A stretch of DNA of 64,000 nucleotides from Williamsia muralis (GCF_002735905.1 NZ_PEBD01000008.1:744001-808000); one strand, 5' to 3'; counted from the stretch's first letter, positions 25,049-34,020 are shown. The notes: generated by a model from the sequence alone, not told the origin. Numbers and translations are program-made.

Positions 25049-25930
25049 ATGAACGCCGAGAGTATTCTCGCCGAGCGCGAGATCACCCGGCAGGTGGTTC
25101 GCTTCGCGCGAGCCATGGACGGCCGGAACTGGGATGAGCTTAGATCGATCATGCTGTCCGATGTGACCGCCGAGCTCGGGACCGGATCACTCCACGGGCC
25201 CGATGCCGTGGTCGACCTGATCCGTTCCTTCCTAGATCACTGCGGAGCGACCCAGCACCTCCTCGGAAACATAATCGTCGACGTCGACCTCGAGGCAGGG
25301 ACCGCGACGAGCGCCGTCTACGTCTCCGACCTCCACCTCGGCACGGGTTCCCTGGAGGGGCAACCCTTTTTCACCCTCGGGGACTACCACGACCGGTGGG
25401 CGTTCACCGAGCGTGGTTGGCGGATGTCCCACCGCACGAAGGTAATGAGCGGTTTTCAGGGAAACATCGACGTCCTGAAGCCGCCCTCGGTGCGCGGACG
25501 ATCGCTCACCGCCGAGCAGGAGTCGATCGCGATCACTGAGATGCATCAGCTCAAGGCCAAGTACTTCCGATTCATGGACACGAAGGACTGGAGGGCACTG
25601 GCCGAGCTGTTCACCGAGGGTGTGGTTGTGGACATGACCGAGGCCGGGGGCGAAGTCACCACCTCCAAGGGCGCCTATATCGAACTCTTGCGCTCGACAC
25701 TCGACGGCGTCGCGACCGTACATCACGGCCACACTCCGGAGCTCGTGGTCGAGTCGGAATCGTCGGCGACGGGAGTTTGGGCCATGGAGGACATGCTGTG
25801 GTGGCCCGAGGGCGCGGCGATGAAGAGTCTGCACGGTTTCGGCCACTATTACGACAAGTATCGAAAGGTCGACGGCGCGTGGCGGATCGACGCAATGCGT
25901 CTGGCGCGTATACGCCAGGAGACCCGATAG
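25049..25930 (+). CDS. Tandem SnoaL/NTF2-like domain protein
   Basis: A 293-residue protein formed by two copies of the SnoaL-like cone fold. Copy 1 spans about residues 1-135 (EREITRQVVRFARAMDGRNW) and copy 2 about 150-290 (HQLKAKYFRFMDTKDWRALA). Both begin with the same helix plan and both have a central buried Asp/His region. Single-domain members act as isomerases, dehydratases or hydroxylases on polycyclic compounds, and some ring-degradation enzymes work as dimers. The fusion gives a built-in dimer. It lies 106 bases after the isomerase and 55 bases before a hydroxysteroid dehydrogenase-like gene, so a role on steroid rings is likely, but no reaction can be assigned. Confidence 0.8.
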   Translation: MNAESILAEREITRQVVRFARAMDGRNWDELRSIMLSDVTAELGTGSLHGPDAVVDLIRSFLDHCGATQHLLGNIIVDVDLEAGTATSAVYVSDLHLGTGSLEGQPFFTLGDYHDRWAFTERGWRMSHRTKVMSGFQGNIDVLKPPSVRGRSLTAEQESIAITEMHQLKAKYFRFMDTKDWRALAELFTEGVVVDMTEAGGEVTTSKGAYIELLRSTLDGVATVHHGHTPELVVESESSATGVWAMEDMLWWPEGAAMKSLHGFGHYYDKYRKVDGAWRIDAMRLARIRQETR

Positions 25931-25985
25931 GTGCGCCGACACGAACGGCGCCCAGATCAATGAATGCAACGAAGGGGCTTGTGCC

Positions 25986-26765
25986 ATGACCGATCTCACG
26001 AATACTGTCGCCATCATCACTGGCGGGGCGCAAGGTATGGGGGCGGCCACATCGCGGCTGCTCCATGCGCGCGGAGCGCGCGTCGTGGTCGCTGACATCG
26101 CTGATGCGGCGGGTGAAACCCTCGTCGAAGAACTCGGAGACCGAGCGGTCTTCAGCCATCTCGACGTCGCCGACGAGGATCAGTGGCGCACGACGCTCGA
26201 TCGGACGATCGACGCGTACGGTGGCGTGAACGCACTGGTGAACAACGCCGGAATCAACTATTTCTGCGGGGTGGAAGACATTGATGCGGGAAAGGCCCGG
26301 CGACTGCTGGACATCAATGTCCTTGGAGCAATCCTGGGGGTGAAGACCGTCGTTCCTCAGATCCGCGTCGCAGGGTCAGGGTCCATTGTGAACATTTCTT
26401 CGCTCGACGGCTTACGCGCGGTCAACGGAATGAGTGCCTATGTCGCGAGCAAGTGGGCGCTGCGGGGTCTGACCAAGGCTCAGGCATACGAGCTGGGCCC
26501 GTCGATTCGCGTGAACTCGGTGCATCCCGGCGGAATCGACACCGCTCTGGGCAACCCGATGGGGCAGTCCGGCGCCGGGCTCAACCAGTCGTACAGCCGG
26601 GTGCCGTTGCGCCGCATCGGTGAGCCGGCCGAGGTCGCCGAGGTGACCGCCTTCCTGGTGAGCGACGCGGCGTCCTATGTCACGGCGGCGGAGATCGCCG
26701 TGGACGGCGGCTGGTCGGCCGGGCACTACCATGTAGGGCTACCCGGAGGACCGAGCGCCGGATGA
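25986..26765 (+). CDS. Short-chain dehydrogenase, 3-alpha(20-beta)-hydroxysteroid dehydrogenase-like
   Basis: A 259-residue classical SDR. It has the cofactor motif TGGAQGMG, NNAG at about 87, the catalytic Ser in VNISSLDG and YVASK as Tyr-x3-Lys. The C-terminal VNSVHPG and YVTAAEIAVDGGW stretches are very close to those of the Streptomyces 3-alpha,20-beta-hydroxysteroid dehydrogenase. An oxidation or reduction of a steroid hydroxyl/ketone with NAD(H) is the best guess; with the isomerase upstream it may supply the 3-ketone. It ends the plus-strand unit begun at 24568. Substrate position is not certain. Confidence 0.83.
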   Translation: MTDLTNTVAIITGGAQGMGAATSRLLHARGARVVVADIADAAGETLVEELGDRAVFSHLDVADEDQWRTTLDRTIDAYGGVNALVNNAGINYFCGVEDIDAGKARRLLDINVLGAILGVKTVVPQIRVAGSGSIVNISSLDGLRAVNGMSAYVASKWALRGLTKAQAYELGPSIRVNSVHPGGIDTALGNPMGQSGAGLNQSYSRVPLRRIGEPAEVAEVTAFLVSDAASYVTAAEIAVDGGWSAGHYHVGLPGGPSAG

Positions 26766-27199
26766 CGTCCGCCCGGCGGGTGCCACGATAGGCGGTATGC
26801 AACCCGCGAGCTCACGACGGAAGGCGCGCCGCCGACGTGTAGACGATAGTGACAGCGAGGAGCCGCAGATGCCTTTGTCAGGTGGTGCGAGCCGAGTCCG
26901 AGCGATTGGATCAGCGGACAGGTTGCCGCATAAGAAGCGAGCGATGGTGCTGTCGACGTGTTTCCGCAGCGCGGAGAGTATCAACGCAAGACCCAGCGTG
27001 AGATCTCGGTGGTACTCTTGCGCGGAAGTCGCTGTAGCACAACAATTGCGGGCGTCGAGTGGGGGCCGTCGGTAGGATCGACGGCGGTAGGCTGCGGCCT
27101 TCGAGTCACGCCTGCCAGTCGTTGCGGACACGGCGTCGAATACTGTTTGCAGACAGAGAATCAAGCCGAAAGTCCTGCAAGGCTATGGCCGACTCGGAT
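26766..27199. other. Non-coding, degraded region
   Basis: Frames on both strands (up to 141 residues) show no known family. It lies between the SDR and a broken transporter gene. I see no promoter or hairpin I trust. Confidence 0.45.
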
Positions 27200-27690
27200 T
27201 ACGAGGTCTCGGTCTCGGTCACGGAGTCGGGTCTGAGCCTGCTGCCGATTGCCTTGGTCCACTCCGACTCGGCTTACATCGTCCGTGCCATGTCGATCTT
27301 CGGTATCGCAATGGGTTTGGCCTTTCTAGTCTGGCCGAAGTCTCCCTGGCTGCGGTCCCGCCTGAGCAGACCGGCGGGCAGTGGGCTGAACGCGACACCG
27401 ACAAATCGCACAATCAGCTTGTCTGACAGGGTGAGCGCGCCACTCCGACGCCCACCGTGGCCCCCATCAGTATTCGGCTCCGATTCACCCGGCGGCCCAG
27501 GCGGCCGGCGGTCGCAGCGGAGACCGTCCCGACCAAATACAGGACGAACACCAACCCACTACCGGCTCGGGAGCGAGAAGGACGGCTGTAGCAGGCGGTA
27601 GGACAGGAAGCTGTACAGCGCCATGAATGCACCAGAAAGAAGGTAACCCAGTCCGGTTGCTCAGTACTGACGACGCCCTCCCGGTCGGGG
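27200..27690 (-). pseudogene. Broken major-facilitator transporter gene
   Basis: The minus strand holds GLVFVLYLVGTVSAATAGRL and RRVNRSRILMGATVGVGV, which together look like one transmembrane pair of an arabinose-efflux-type MFS permease. A second frame continues with LSDKLIVRFVGVAFSPLPAG. Frames break at least once, and no full set of twelve helices remains. It probably once transported a substrate or product of the pathway. The exact ends cannot be set. Confidence 0.55.
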
Positions 27691-27759
27691 TCGACGGCTG
27701 CGCCGTAGGCGCCGTCGTTGTGGACTCTGGTCCTCGTCGTGTCGTCCCGAGCCGCCCGG

Positions 27760-28566
27760 TCAGCGCCCGAAGGTGGCGACCGCGTTGTCGATGACGACTC
27801 CCTGAGGTCCGGACACGACGAATCCGCCTGTCGGGGAATCGGTGACGTCAATACGCAGCTCGTCGCCCGGGAAGACCACCGACCGGAAGCGTCCCGAGAG
27901 CGAGGCCAGATCGGCGGGATGAGCGCCTCGGTGCCGCGCCAGTGCAACAACCGAGGTGGAGAGCGTGGCCAAGCCGTGTAGGATCGGCCGGTCCTGGCCG
28001 ATCGCACGTGCGGCCACCGGGTCGATGTGGATCGCGTGACGATCCCCGCACAATCGGTAGAGTGCCGCTGCGTTCTCGGCGGTGCGCACCGAGGTAGCGG
28101 GTGAGACCGCTTCGGCTACAGCCACACCCGGTCCGCGCTCACCGCCGAAGCCGCCGCAACCCGGGGCGAAGATGGACCACACGGCGGTGAAGTAGACACA
28201 GCTGACGCTGACGTCGAAGATCGCCGCCGAACCCTTGTCCCAGACGTTGTGGACCCGTGCGGAAAGCGTCGCCCCACCCGCTGGTGGCAGCTCGCCGTGT
28301 ACGACGAGATGCTGGGAGCCGTGGAGCGACGTCCCGACGGGGAACGCCCCCTGTGAGCCGAGCTCGTCTGGGGCCCACTGGCCGAGGGTGAGTCCGAAAG
28401 TCGGGAGCACGCGCAGCTCTCGCTCGTACACGAGGTCGAGATCATCGGCTCGCGCACCGACAGCCAATGCGAACAAGATTGCGTCGCGTTCGTCCCATTG
28501 CACTGTACGCGAGCCCAACTCGCGACCTATCCAATCGGCCGACGAGTGTGTAGAAATGGTCATCAC
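27760..28566 (-). CDS. MaoC-type 2-enoyl-CoA hydratase (double hotdog)
   Basis: A 268-residue protein of the peroxisomal hydratase-2 type. The N-terminal hotdog (1-130) includes LYERELRVLPTFGLTL-like sequence, and the C-terminal hotdog (150-268) carries the hydratase motif LYRLCGDRHAIHIDP with the catalytic Asp and His, then RPILHGLATL. It should hydrate a bulky 2-enoyl-CoA to the 3R-hydroxyacyl-CoA during side-chain beta-oxidation. The start has two Met codons in a row (28566 or 28563). The single-hotdog MaoC gene is 54 bases upstream on the same strand, so they form an operon. A broken copy lies at 23.9 kb. Confidence 0.83.
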   Translation of the reverse strand: MMTISTHSSADWIGRELGSRTVQWDERDAILFALAVGARADDLDLVYERELRVLPTFGLTLGQWAPDELGSQGAFPVGTSLHGSQHLVVHGELPPAGGATLSARVHNVWDKGSAAIFDVSVSCVYFTAVWSIFAPGCGGFGGERGPGVAVAEAVSPATSVRTAENAAALYRLCGDRHAIHIDPVAARAIGQDRPILHGLATLSTSVVALARHRGAHPADLASLSGRFRSVVFPGDELRIDVTDSPTGGFVVSGPQGVVIDNAVATFGR

Positions 28567-28620
28567 GGTCCCTTTACATTGTCCTGGGGCTTTTACACGC
28601 CCACGGGTCTCGCCGATTTC

Positions 28621-29073
28621 TCAGAAGATCAGGAGCCGCACATTCTGAGCTACACAGGCTGGTTTATTTTCGCCCTCGATCTCGACCGTGTTGGTGATGA
28701 TCAGCCGGACGCCCTTCGGTGTTTCTTCGACCGAGGTGAACGCCGCGTTCGCGCGGACACGAGCGCCCACTCTCACCGGGTTCGGAAGCCGCAGGCTGTT
28801 GATTCCGTAATTCAGTGTCAGCTTGGGACCTTCGATCGCGAAGATGCTTCCGGCTAGCGACGACAGCAACGACATGGTCAGATATCCGTGTGCAATGGTG
28901 GTCCCGAATGGGCCCGCCGCCGCCCATTCTGGATCGACATGCATCCAATGATGATCGCCGGTCGCGTTCGCGAACGCATCAATGTGTTGCTGTGAGATCT
29001 CCAGCCAGGCACTGGAACCGAGTTCTTCGCCGACGGTCGATCTCACCTCGTCAAGGCTGGTGAAAGTTCGCAT
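28621..29073 (-). CDS. MaoC-like (R)-enoyl-CoA hydratase, single hotdog
   Basis: A 150-residue single-hotdog MaoC protein. The motif FANATGDHHWMHVDPEWAA contains the catalytic Asp-His pair in the form used by NodN/PhaJ-like hydratases, and FGTTIAHGYLTMSLL is the usual overhanging segment. It should work on acyl-CoA esters in beta-oxidation, possibly as a partner of the next gene. It sits upstream of the double-hotdog hydratase in a two-gene unit. The start ATG at 29073 has a GGAAGGG-like site upstream. Confidence 0.85.
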   Translation of the reverse strand: MRTFTSLDEVRSTVGEELGSSAWLEISQQHIDAFANATGDHHWMHVDPEWAAAGPFGTTIAHGYLTMSLLSSLAGSIFAIEGPKLTLNYGINSLRLPNPVRVGARVRANAAFTSVEETPKGVRLIITNTVEIEGENKPACVAQNVRLLIF

Positions 29074-29522
29074 GGACGGGTAACCCTTCCGATTTCGGGG
29101 TGTTGCTGGTCAGCTGTCAGCTTGATTCAAAGAGCGGTCATGGTGGGCCGGGCCTACCGGTCTCGGCAATGTCAGGGCCTAGAGCAGCAGCCCTGCAACG
29201 GCGACTGCGGCGATTATGAGATAGACCGTGGTGCATCCGGGAGAGTCTTAGAAGCTCGCGCCCTCGGATACCACGGCAATGTGAGGGTTGTTCAGTACCC
29301 CGAATACCACCACGGTGATGACGGCAGTAAACACTCCTTGATTCAGTCGACAATCCAGGGGCTCGCCAGGAATAAACGACTGTGGGTTGAATCCGACTGT
29401 CGTTGTCTGAGTGGGGAAGTGACGACACAGATTGGCCCTCGGCTTCGTCGGATGAGGAGAATGGCATCGCGCTGGAGTTCCAGTGCATTCGACCGCGGGG
29501 GACGCTCGGTGTCGAGCGACAC
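29074..29522. other. Intergenic region with transporter debris
   Basis: Contains the remnant described at 29179-29340 and otherwise no recognisable gene. It serves as upstream region for the MaoC genes. Confidence 0.4.
29179..29340 (-). pseudogene. C-terminal fragment of a membrane transporter
   Basis: One minus-strand frame reads FTAVITVVVFGVLNNPHIAV, then a stop codon, then TVYLIIAAVAVAGLLL and a second stop. Two transmembrane helices separated by a loop are the normal end of an MFS permease, so this is probably a dead transporter tail with an in-frame stop. It may belong to the same lost transporter group as 27200-27690. Confidence 0.5.
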
Positions 29523-29537
29523 TTCCGCTGACCGGGA
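29523..29537. promoter_or_regulatory. TCCC-GGGA palindrome site j
   Basis: TTCCGCTGACCGGGA matches 13 of 15 consensus positions. It lies 161 bases before the SnoaL-like gene at 29684 and 450 bases upstream of the divergent MaoC genes. Confidence 0.4.
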
Positions 29538-29625
29538 ACAACCCGTGTGTGATCGGCACGATCGTGGCTCCTCCTGGGCGGGCCTGGTGACGAATTCTAG
29601 TCTGCGAGAACGTATTTCGAGTTTA

Positions 29626-29640
29626 TCCCAGTGACCGGGC
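29626..29640. promoter_or_regulatory. TCCC-GGGA palindrome site i
   Basis: TCCCAGTGACCGGGC matches 13 of 15 consensus positions, 44 bases before the ATG at 29684. Confidence 0.45.
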
Positions 29641-29683
29641 GCACGGGCCGCGGCTAGCGTGCTCCGGGAATAGCCTCTGACGT

Positions 29684-30199
29684 ATGGCAAACACATGGAC
29701 AAGACAAGAACTCGAAGAGGCGTATCGGAGGTGGTTCGTCACCATCAACCGTGCGGGTTCGGGGGAGGGGAGCTGGCGGGACTTTCTCGACCTGTTCACC
29801 GACGATGTCGTCTATCACGAGCAGATGGCGGGGGAACTGAAGGGCAAGGAGGGGATCTGGGCGTGGGCTGAACCGAGCCTAGCGACGTTCCCGGGCTCGC
29901 ACACCGAGAGCTTCCCCGAGTACTGGCACGTCATCGACGAGACCAACGGGACGATCGTGGCACGGTTAGACAACGTGATGAGCGATCCCGGTGACGGGAG
30001 TCGATTCGGAGCCCCGCACATCAGCGTCCTCACCTACGCGGGGGACGGGAAGTTCTCGCAACAGCAGGATGTCTACGACGTCACGAGCTTCCTCGATCTG
30101 ATCAAGGCCTGGGGTCGGCGGGCGATGGAACTCGGCACCTTCGACGACGAGCAGCGAGCGTGGTTCGCGCAGGTGTACCCCGAGACCGTCCCTGACTGA
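29684..30199 (+). CDS. SnoaL-like / nuclear transport factor 2-like protein
   Basis: A 171-residue SnoaL-like protein. After an N-terminal helix (LEEAYRRWFVTINRAG) comes the typical DLFTDDVVYHEQMAGELKGKEGIW stretch, in part EQMAGELKGKEGIWAWAE. The fold binds hydrophobic polycyclic ligands; the ketosteroid isomerase residues are not kept here, so a different reaction is expected. A TCCC-GGGA palindrome lies just upstream. The P450 operon begins 280 bases downstream on the same strand. Function not assigned. Confidence 0.75.
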   Translation: MANTWTRQELEEAYRRWFVTINRAGSGEGSWRDFLDLFTDDVVYHEQMAGELKGKEGIWAWAEPSLATFPGSHTESFPEYWHVIDETNGTIVARLDNVMSDPGDGSRFGAPHISVLTYAGDGKFSQQQDVYDVTSFLDLIKAWGRRAMELGTFDDEQRAWFAQVYPETVPD

Positions 30200-30231
30200 A
30201 CGGCTTCGGACGACGCAGGGCGGCGTTCGGC

Positions 30232-30246
30232 GTCCACTGAATGGGA
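30232..30246. promoter_or_regulatory. TCCC-GGGA palindrome site b
   Basis: GTCCACTGAATGGGA matches 13 of 15 consensus positions. It lies in the 280-base gap before the P450 operon. Confidence 0.45.
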
Positions 30247-30479
30247 AGCCCTCAACCGCCCCGCCGCCGAGCACCTAATGTTCGTCTCGTGCGCGTCCCT
30301 GTGACCCAGTTCACGGCCCGGCATCGCCGGGCGGGGCACGAGCGACGCGAATCGAATGTCGCGAGCAGTCGGCAGCGGCGGGAACGGACCACGCCGTGGC
30401 GGCCTGTGCCAAGCGGATGCTCGCAAAGGCTCTCGCACAACAGTTGTCAACAGTTCGTCCCACGGAAGGGTTCACACCG

Positions 30480-31427
30480 ATGACCAATCCCGTCGATACC
30501 GTAGCCGCGGCCGTTGCCGCCGCGGACGCGCCCACCTTCGAGGCCCGCAAGATCTCGACCGGGTACTCGTGGCCGGAATGCCCGCGCTGGCACGACGGTG
30601 CCTTCTGGTTCTCGGACATGTACACCGGGACGCTCAAGACCCTCGATGCCGAGGGCAACGCGACCGTGGTCGTCGACGCCAACGGACGGGCCGCGAACAC
30701 CGACGTCCCCATCGTCCTGGGCGGGTTCGGATGGCTACCGGACGGACGCCTCATCGTTAACTCGATGCACGAACAGAAGGTTCTCGTCCATGGCGGCAAC
30801 GGGCCGGACGATCTCACCGAGCACGCCGACGTCAGCGAGTTCGCGATCAAGGCCGTCAACGACATGGTGGTCGACGCCGAGGGCCGTGCCTACATCACCC
30901 AACTCGGCTTCGACATCTTCCAGGGGGAGGCCCCGATCACCTCGTCGCTGATAGTCGTCGAGCCCGACGGCACCGTCTCGAAGCCCGCGGGTGTCCCGGA
31001 GATGAACTGCGGCAACGGTATAGCGATCAGCGCTGACGGTACCAAGCTCTTCGTGGCAGAGGTGATGGCGCAGAAGATCACCGTGATCGATCGCGCCGTC
31101 GACGGAACGCTCTCGAATGCGCGGGATTTCGCCACCTGTCCGTTCATGCCGGACGGCATCGGCCTTGACGAGGAAGGCGGGGTCTGGGCAGCCATGCCAG
31201 GTGGGGGGTACGTCGCTCGGTTCACCGCGGACGGTCTGACGGACGCGGTTCCGATGCCGCTCGAAGGGGGCATCGCATCCGCCTGCCTGCTCGGCGGACC
31301 CGATCGCAGCACGCTCTACATGACGGTCGGCTACGAGGTCTTCGACTTCGAGAAGTCCGCACGTGAAGCGCTCGGCGGAATCTTTGTCGCCGACGTCAAG
31401 AACCACGGCGGCCAGACGCGCCCCTGA
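30480..31427 (+). CDS. SMP-30/gluconolactonase-family protein (putative lactonase), copy 1
   Basis: A 315-residue six-bladed beta-propeller of the SMP-30 family. The four metal-binding residues are visible: Glu in WPECPRW, Asn in NDMVVD, Asn in NGIAIS and Asp in PDGIGLD. Family members hydrolyse lactones with Ca or Zn. With two Baeyer-Villiger enzymes in the region, opening of a steroid lactone is a reasonable guess. The ATG at 30480 (MTNPVDT) follows a GGAAGG site. A paralog (about half identical by eye) lies at 41736-42689. It heads an operon with an SDR, P450, ferredoxin and reductase. Confidence 0.8.
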   Translation: MTNPVDTVAAAVAAADAPTFEARKISTGYSWPECPRWHDGAFWFSDMYTGTLKTLDAEGNATVVVDANGRAANTDVPIVLGGFGWLPDGRLIVNSMHEQKVLVHGGNGPDDLTEHADVSEFAIKAVNDMVVDAEGRAYITQLGFDIFQGEAPITSSLIVVEPDGTVSKPAGVPEMNCGNGIAISADGTKLFVAEVMAQKITVIDRAVDGTLSNARDFATCPFMPDGIGLDEEGGVWAAMPGGGYVARFTADGLTDAVPMPLEGGIASACLLGGPDRSTLYMTVGYEVFDFEKSAREALGGIFVADVKNHGGQTRP

Positions 31428-31498
31428 CCCGCCCCTGCAGGGTCACCATCACCTCCAACCGCACACCTCATCGTTTCGACCCATTTCAAGGACGACAA

Positions 31499-32407
31499 AT
31501 GACAGCACAACTCGACTTCACCGATCGCGTCGTGATCGTGACCGGCGCGGGCCGCGGCATCGGCCGCGCACATGCGCTCCTACTGGCCTCGCGCGGCGCC
31601 GCGGTCGTGGTCGGCGACCTCGGTTCGACCACCGACGGCTCGGGAGTGGAATCAGGTGACCCGGCCGCCGATGTCGTCGCGGAAATAGCCGCTGCCGGCG
31701 GCAAGGCAGTCGCGGTCAACTCGGACATCACCACCGACGAGGGCGCAACGGCGCTCGTTGACGCGGCGATCTCGAACTTCGGCCGACTCGACGCCGTGAT
31801 CAACAACGCAGGAATCGTGCGGGCGGCGCCGTTCCGTGATGTGTCCGACGAGGAGTACCAGCGCCACCTCGACGTGCACTACCTCGGACCTATGCGGCTG
31901 CTGCGCGCCGCGTGGCCGCATCTGCTCGTGTCACCGGCCCCGCGCGTGGTCAACACGATCTCGCAGGCGATGCTGGGCAACCCTGGCATGTCGCATTACG
32001 GCGGGTCGAAGGGCGCGCTGTTCGGTCTCACGCGCAATCTCGCGCTCGAGGGCCTCGAAGCGGGCGTCAAGGTTAATGCCATTGCCCCCGGGGCAGGTAC
32101 CCGGATGGCCGAGGCCGCCGCCGACACGCTCTCGCCGGAAATCATGGAGTACATGCGTACTCAGCTGCTCCCGGAGCACGTCGCCCCGGTTGCCGCGTTT
32201 CTGGTGCACCCGTCGTGCGAGGCGACCGGCGAGGTGTTCAACGTGGCCGGCGGCATCGTGAACCGGCTCGCCCTAGTGAACACGGTGGGCATCCACGATC
32301 CCTCCCTCACGGTCGAGACCGTTGCCGAGCAGTGGGAGCAGATCATGGCCGTCACCCCCGACGCGATCCCGCAGGTGGTCGCGCCCGCCCAGATGCCGGT
32401 TTCTTGA
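31499..32407 (+). CDS. Short-chain dehydrogenase, 17-beta-HSD4-like
   Basis: A 302-residue SDR of the multifunctional-enzyme type used on bulky 3-hydroxyacyl-CoA or hydroxysteroids. It has TGAGRGIG at the N-terminus, NNAG at about 102, the Ser of VNTISQAM and YGGSK as Tyr-x3-Lys. The C-terminal extension of about 40 residues past the usual SDR end fits the HSD17B4 group. It lies 71 bases after the lactonase and 34 before the P450. NAD-dependent oxidation of a hydroxyl made by the P450 or by a MaoC hydratase is likely. Confidence 0.8.
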   Translation: MTAQLDFTDRVVIVTGAGRGIGRAHALLLASRGAAVVVGDLGSTTDGSGVESGDPAADVVAEIAAAGGKAVAVNSDITTDEGATALVDAAISNFGRLDAVINNAGIVRAAPFRDVSDEEYQRHLDVHYLGPMRLLRAAWPHLLVSPAPRVVNTISQAMLGNPGMSHYGGSKGALFGLTRNLALEGLEAGVKVNAIAPGAGTRMAEAAADTLSPEIMEYMRTQLLPEHVAPVAAFLVHPSCEATGEVFNVAGGIVNRLALVNTVGIHDPSLTVETVAEQWEQIMAVTPDAIPQVVAPAQMPVS

Positions 32408-32441
32408 CCGTCCGAACAGCCCCGATTTCTGGAGTAACGAC

Positions 32442-33689
32442 ATGAGCACAACCGAAGCCACCCCGACGAGTACCGAGTATCCGTTCGTCGCCGTCCCGCC
32501 GAACGAGGCCGCTGCGCGGTATCGGGCGATCGCCGCCGATCGTCCGATGACCAAGATGACGATGCCCTACGGCGGTGACGTCTGGGTCATCCACCGCAAC
32601 GCAGCCGCCCGCGAGATGCTCGGTGACGGACGGTTCGTCCGCAAGCCGTTTCGTACCGGCGAGCGGGTGGTCCCGTACTTCGTCGAGTTTCCCGACTTCC
32701 TGAAGTCGACCCTTCAGTTCGAGGACCCGCCCCACCACACCAAGTTGCGAAAGCTGGTGCAGCGCTCCATCTCCCCGAAGCGGGTTAAGGCCATGCGGGA
32801 TTCGGCAGTCGAGTATGCCAACCAGCTGATCGACTCGATGATCGACTCGAGGGGCGAGAACCTCGATCCCGTCAACCTCGTCTCTGAATACGCTGTCGCG
32901 CTACCGATTCAGATGATCTCCAACCTGCTTGGGGTGCCCCCGGAGGACCGGGCGAAGTTCCAGAAGTGGAGTTCGGCGAGTTTGTCCACCTCGAACATGT
33001 CCGAGGACGAGGTCACCGCGAACATGACCGAGCTCTTCGGCTACATCTTCGAGCTCATCGAGAAGCGTCGCCGTGATCCCCAGGAGGATCTGATCAGCGA
33101 TCTGGCCAATGCCCGAGATAAGGACGATAGCCTCACCGACGGCGAGATACTGCCGATTGCCATGCTTTTGGTGATCGCCGGATTCGACAACACCGCGAAC
33201 TTCATCTGCTTGGGTGTACTGACGTTGTTGCGTAACCCCGATCAGCTCAAGGTCTTCTTGGGTGACCCGGACGGTCTGGCACCCACGACCGTCGAAGAGG
33301 TGCTTCGTTTTGGTCGCTTTGCAATCGACGACAAAATAGCTGGGGGGAGCGGCTTGGTGCCGTTTGTTGCCACCGAGGATGTAGAGATCGACGGGCATCT
33401 CATCGCCGAAGGTGAGGCCGTGCTGGTCGACCCGGCATCCACCAATCACGATGGAATCGTGATCGAGAGTGACGCGGAGCCCTTCGACGTCACCCGTCCC
33501 AACAATCCGCATCTGACCCTGAGTTACGGACTACACCACTGCCTTGGCGCGCCGCTGGCACGCATGGAGATGCAGGTGGGTCTCGCCGAACTGTTCAAGC
33601 GCTTTCCGGACTTGAGACTTGCCGGCGAGGTCGTCGTCGACGAAACCAACCTCACGCAGCCGGTCACCAACCTCCCTGTCTCCTGGTAG
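32442..33689 (+). CDS. Cytochrome P450 with atypical I-helix and heme motifs
   Basis: A 415-residue soluble bacterial P450. The ExxR motif is EEVLR. The heme-binding loop reads LSYGLHHCLG with the Cys ligand at 367, so the usual Phe-Gly before the loop is Leu-Ser. The I-helix reads AGFDNT (246-251): the acid is Asp249, but the oxygen-activating Thr is Asn250 (with Thr251 next to it). P450cin (CYP176A1) has such an Asn. Hydroxylation of a terpenoid or steroid ring or side chain is likely; the site is unknown. Ferredoxin and reductase genes follow at 9 and 1 bases, so a full three-component system is encoded. Confidence 0.88.
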   Translation: MSTTEATPTSTEYPFVAVPPNEAAARYRAIAADRPMTKMTMPYGGDVWVIHRNAAAREMLGDGRFVRKPFRTGERVVPYFVEFPDFLKSTLQFEDPPHHTKLRKLVQRSISPKRVKAMRDSAVEYANQLIDSMIDSRGENLDPVNLVSEYAVALPIQMISNLLGVPPEDRAKFQKWSSASLSTSNMSEDEVTANMTELFGYIFELIEKRRRDPQEDLISDLANARDKDDSLTDGEILPIAMLLVIAGFDNTANFICLGVLTLLRNPDQLKVFLGDPDGLAPTTVEEVLRFGRFAIDDKIAGGSGLVPFVATEDVEIDGHLIAEGEAVLVDPASTNHDGIVIESDAEPFDVTRPNNPHLTLSYGLHHCLGAPLARMEMQVGLAELFKRFPDLRLAGEVVVDETNLTQPVTNLPVSW

Positions 33690-33698
33690 GGGAACCTC

Positions 33699-34019
33699 GT
33701 GCCCAAGGTGTTCTACACACAATCAGACGGCGCCGAGAAGATCATCGACGCAGCGGTTGGTGACTCGGTGATGGCCACAGCAGTTCGTCACGGCATCACC
33801 GGGATCGTCGGGCAGTGCGGCGGGACGCTGTCGTGCGCAACCTGTCACGTCTATCTCGACCCGGCCGAGATGGACAACTTCGCCGCACCGGGTGAGGACG
33901 AGGACGACATGCTCGAGTGCACGGCCTCCGACCGGGAGGACAACTCGCGACTTTCCTGTCAGCTCATCCTGTCCGAGGGTGTCGATGTCCATGTCACCAT
34001 TCCGGACGAGCAGGTCTGA
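33699..34019 (+). CDS. 2Fe-2S ferredoxin, adrenodoxin/putidaredoxin type
   Basis: A 106-residue vertebrate-type ferredoxin. The cluster ligands are Cys40, Cys46, Cys49 and Cys87 (spacing C-x5-C-x2-C-x37-C). It transfers electrons from the FAD reductase at 34021 to the P450 at 32442. The GTG start at 33699 follows GGGGAA, 9 bases after the P450 stop. Confidence 0.92.
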   Translation: MPKVFYTQSDGAEKIIDAAVGDSVMATAVRHGITGIVGQCGGTLSCATCHVYLDPAEMDNFAAPGEDEDDMLECTASDREDNSRLSCQLILSEGVDVHVTIPDEQV

Positions 34020-34020
34020 C

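Noticed and set aside
29600-29620. A possible third KstR-like box
   Set aside because: The central GTT is changed to ATT and the outer bases do not fit; too weak to report.
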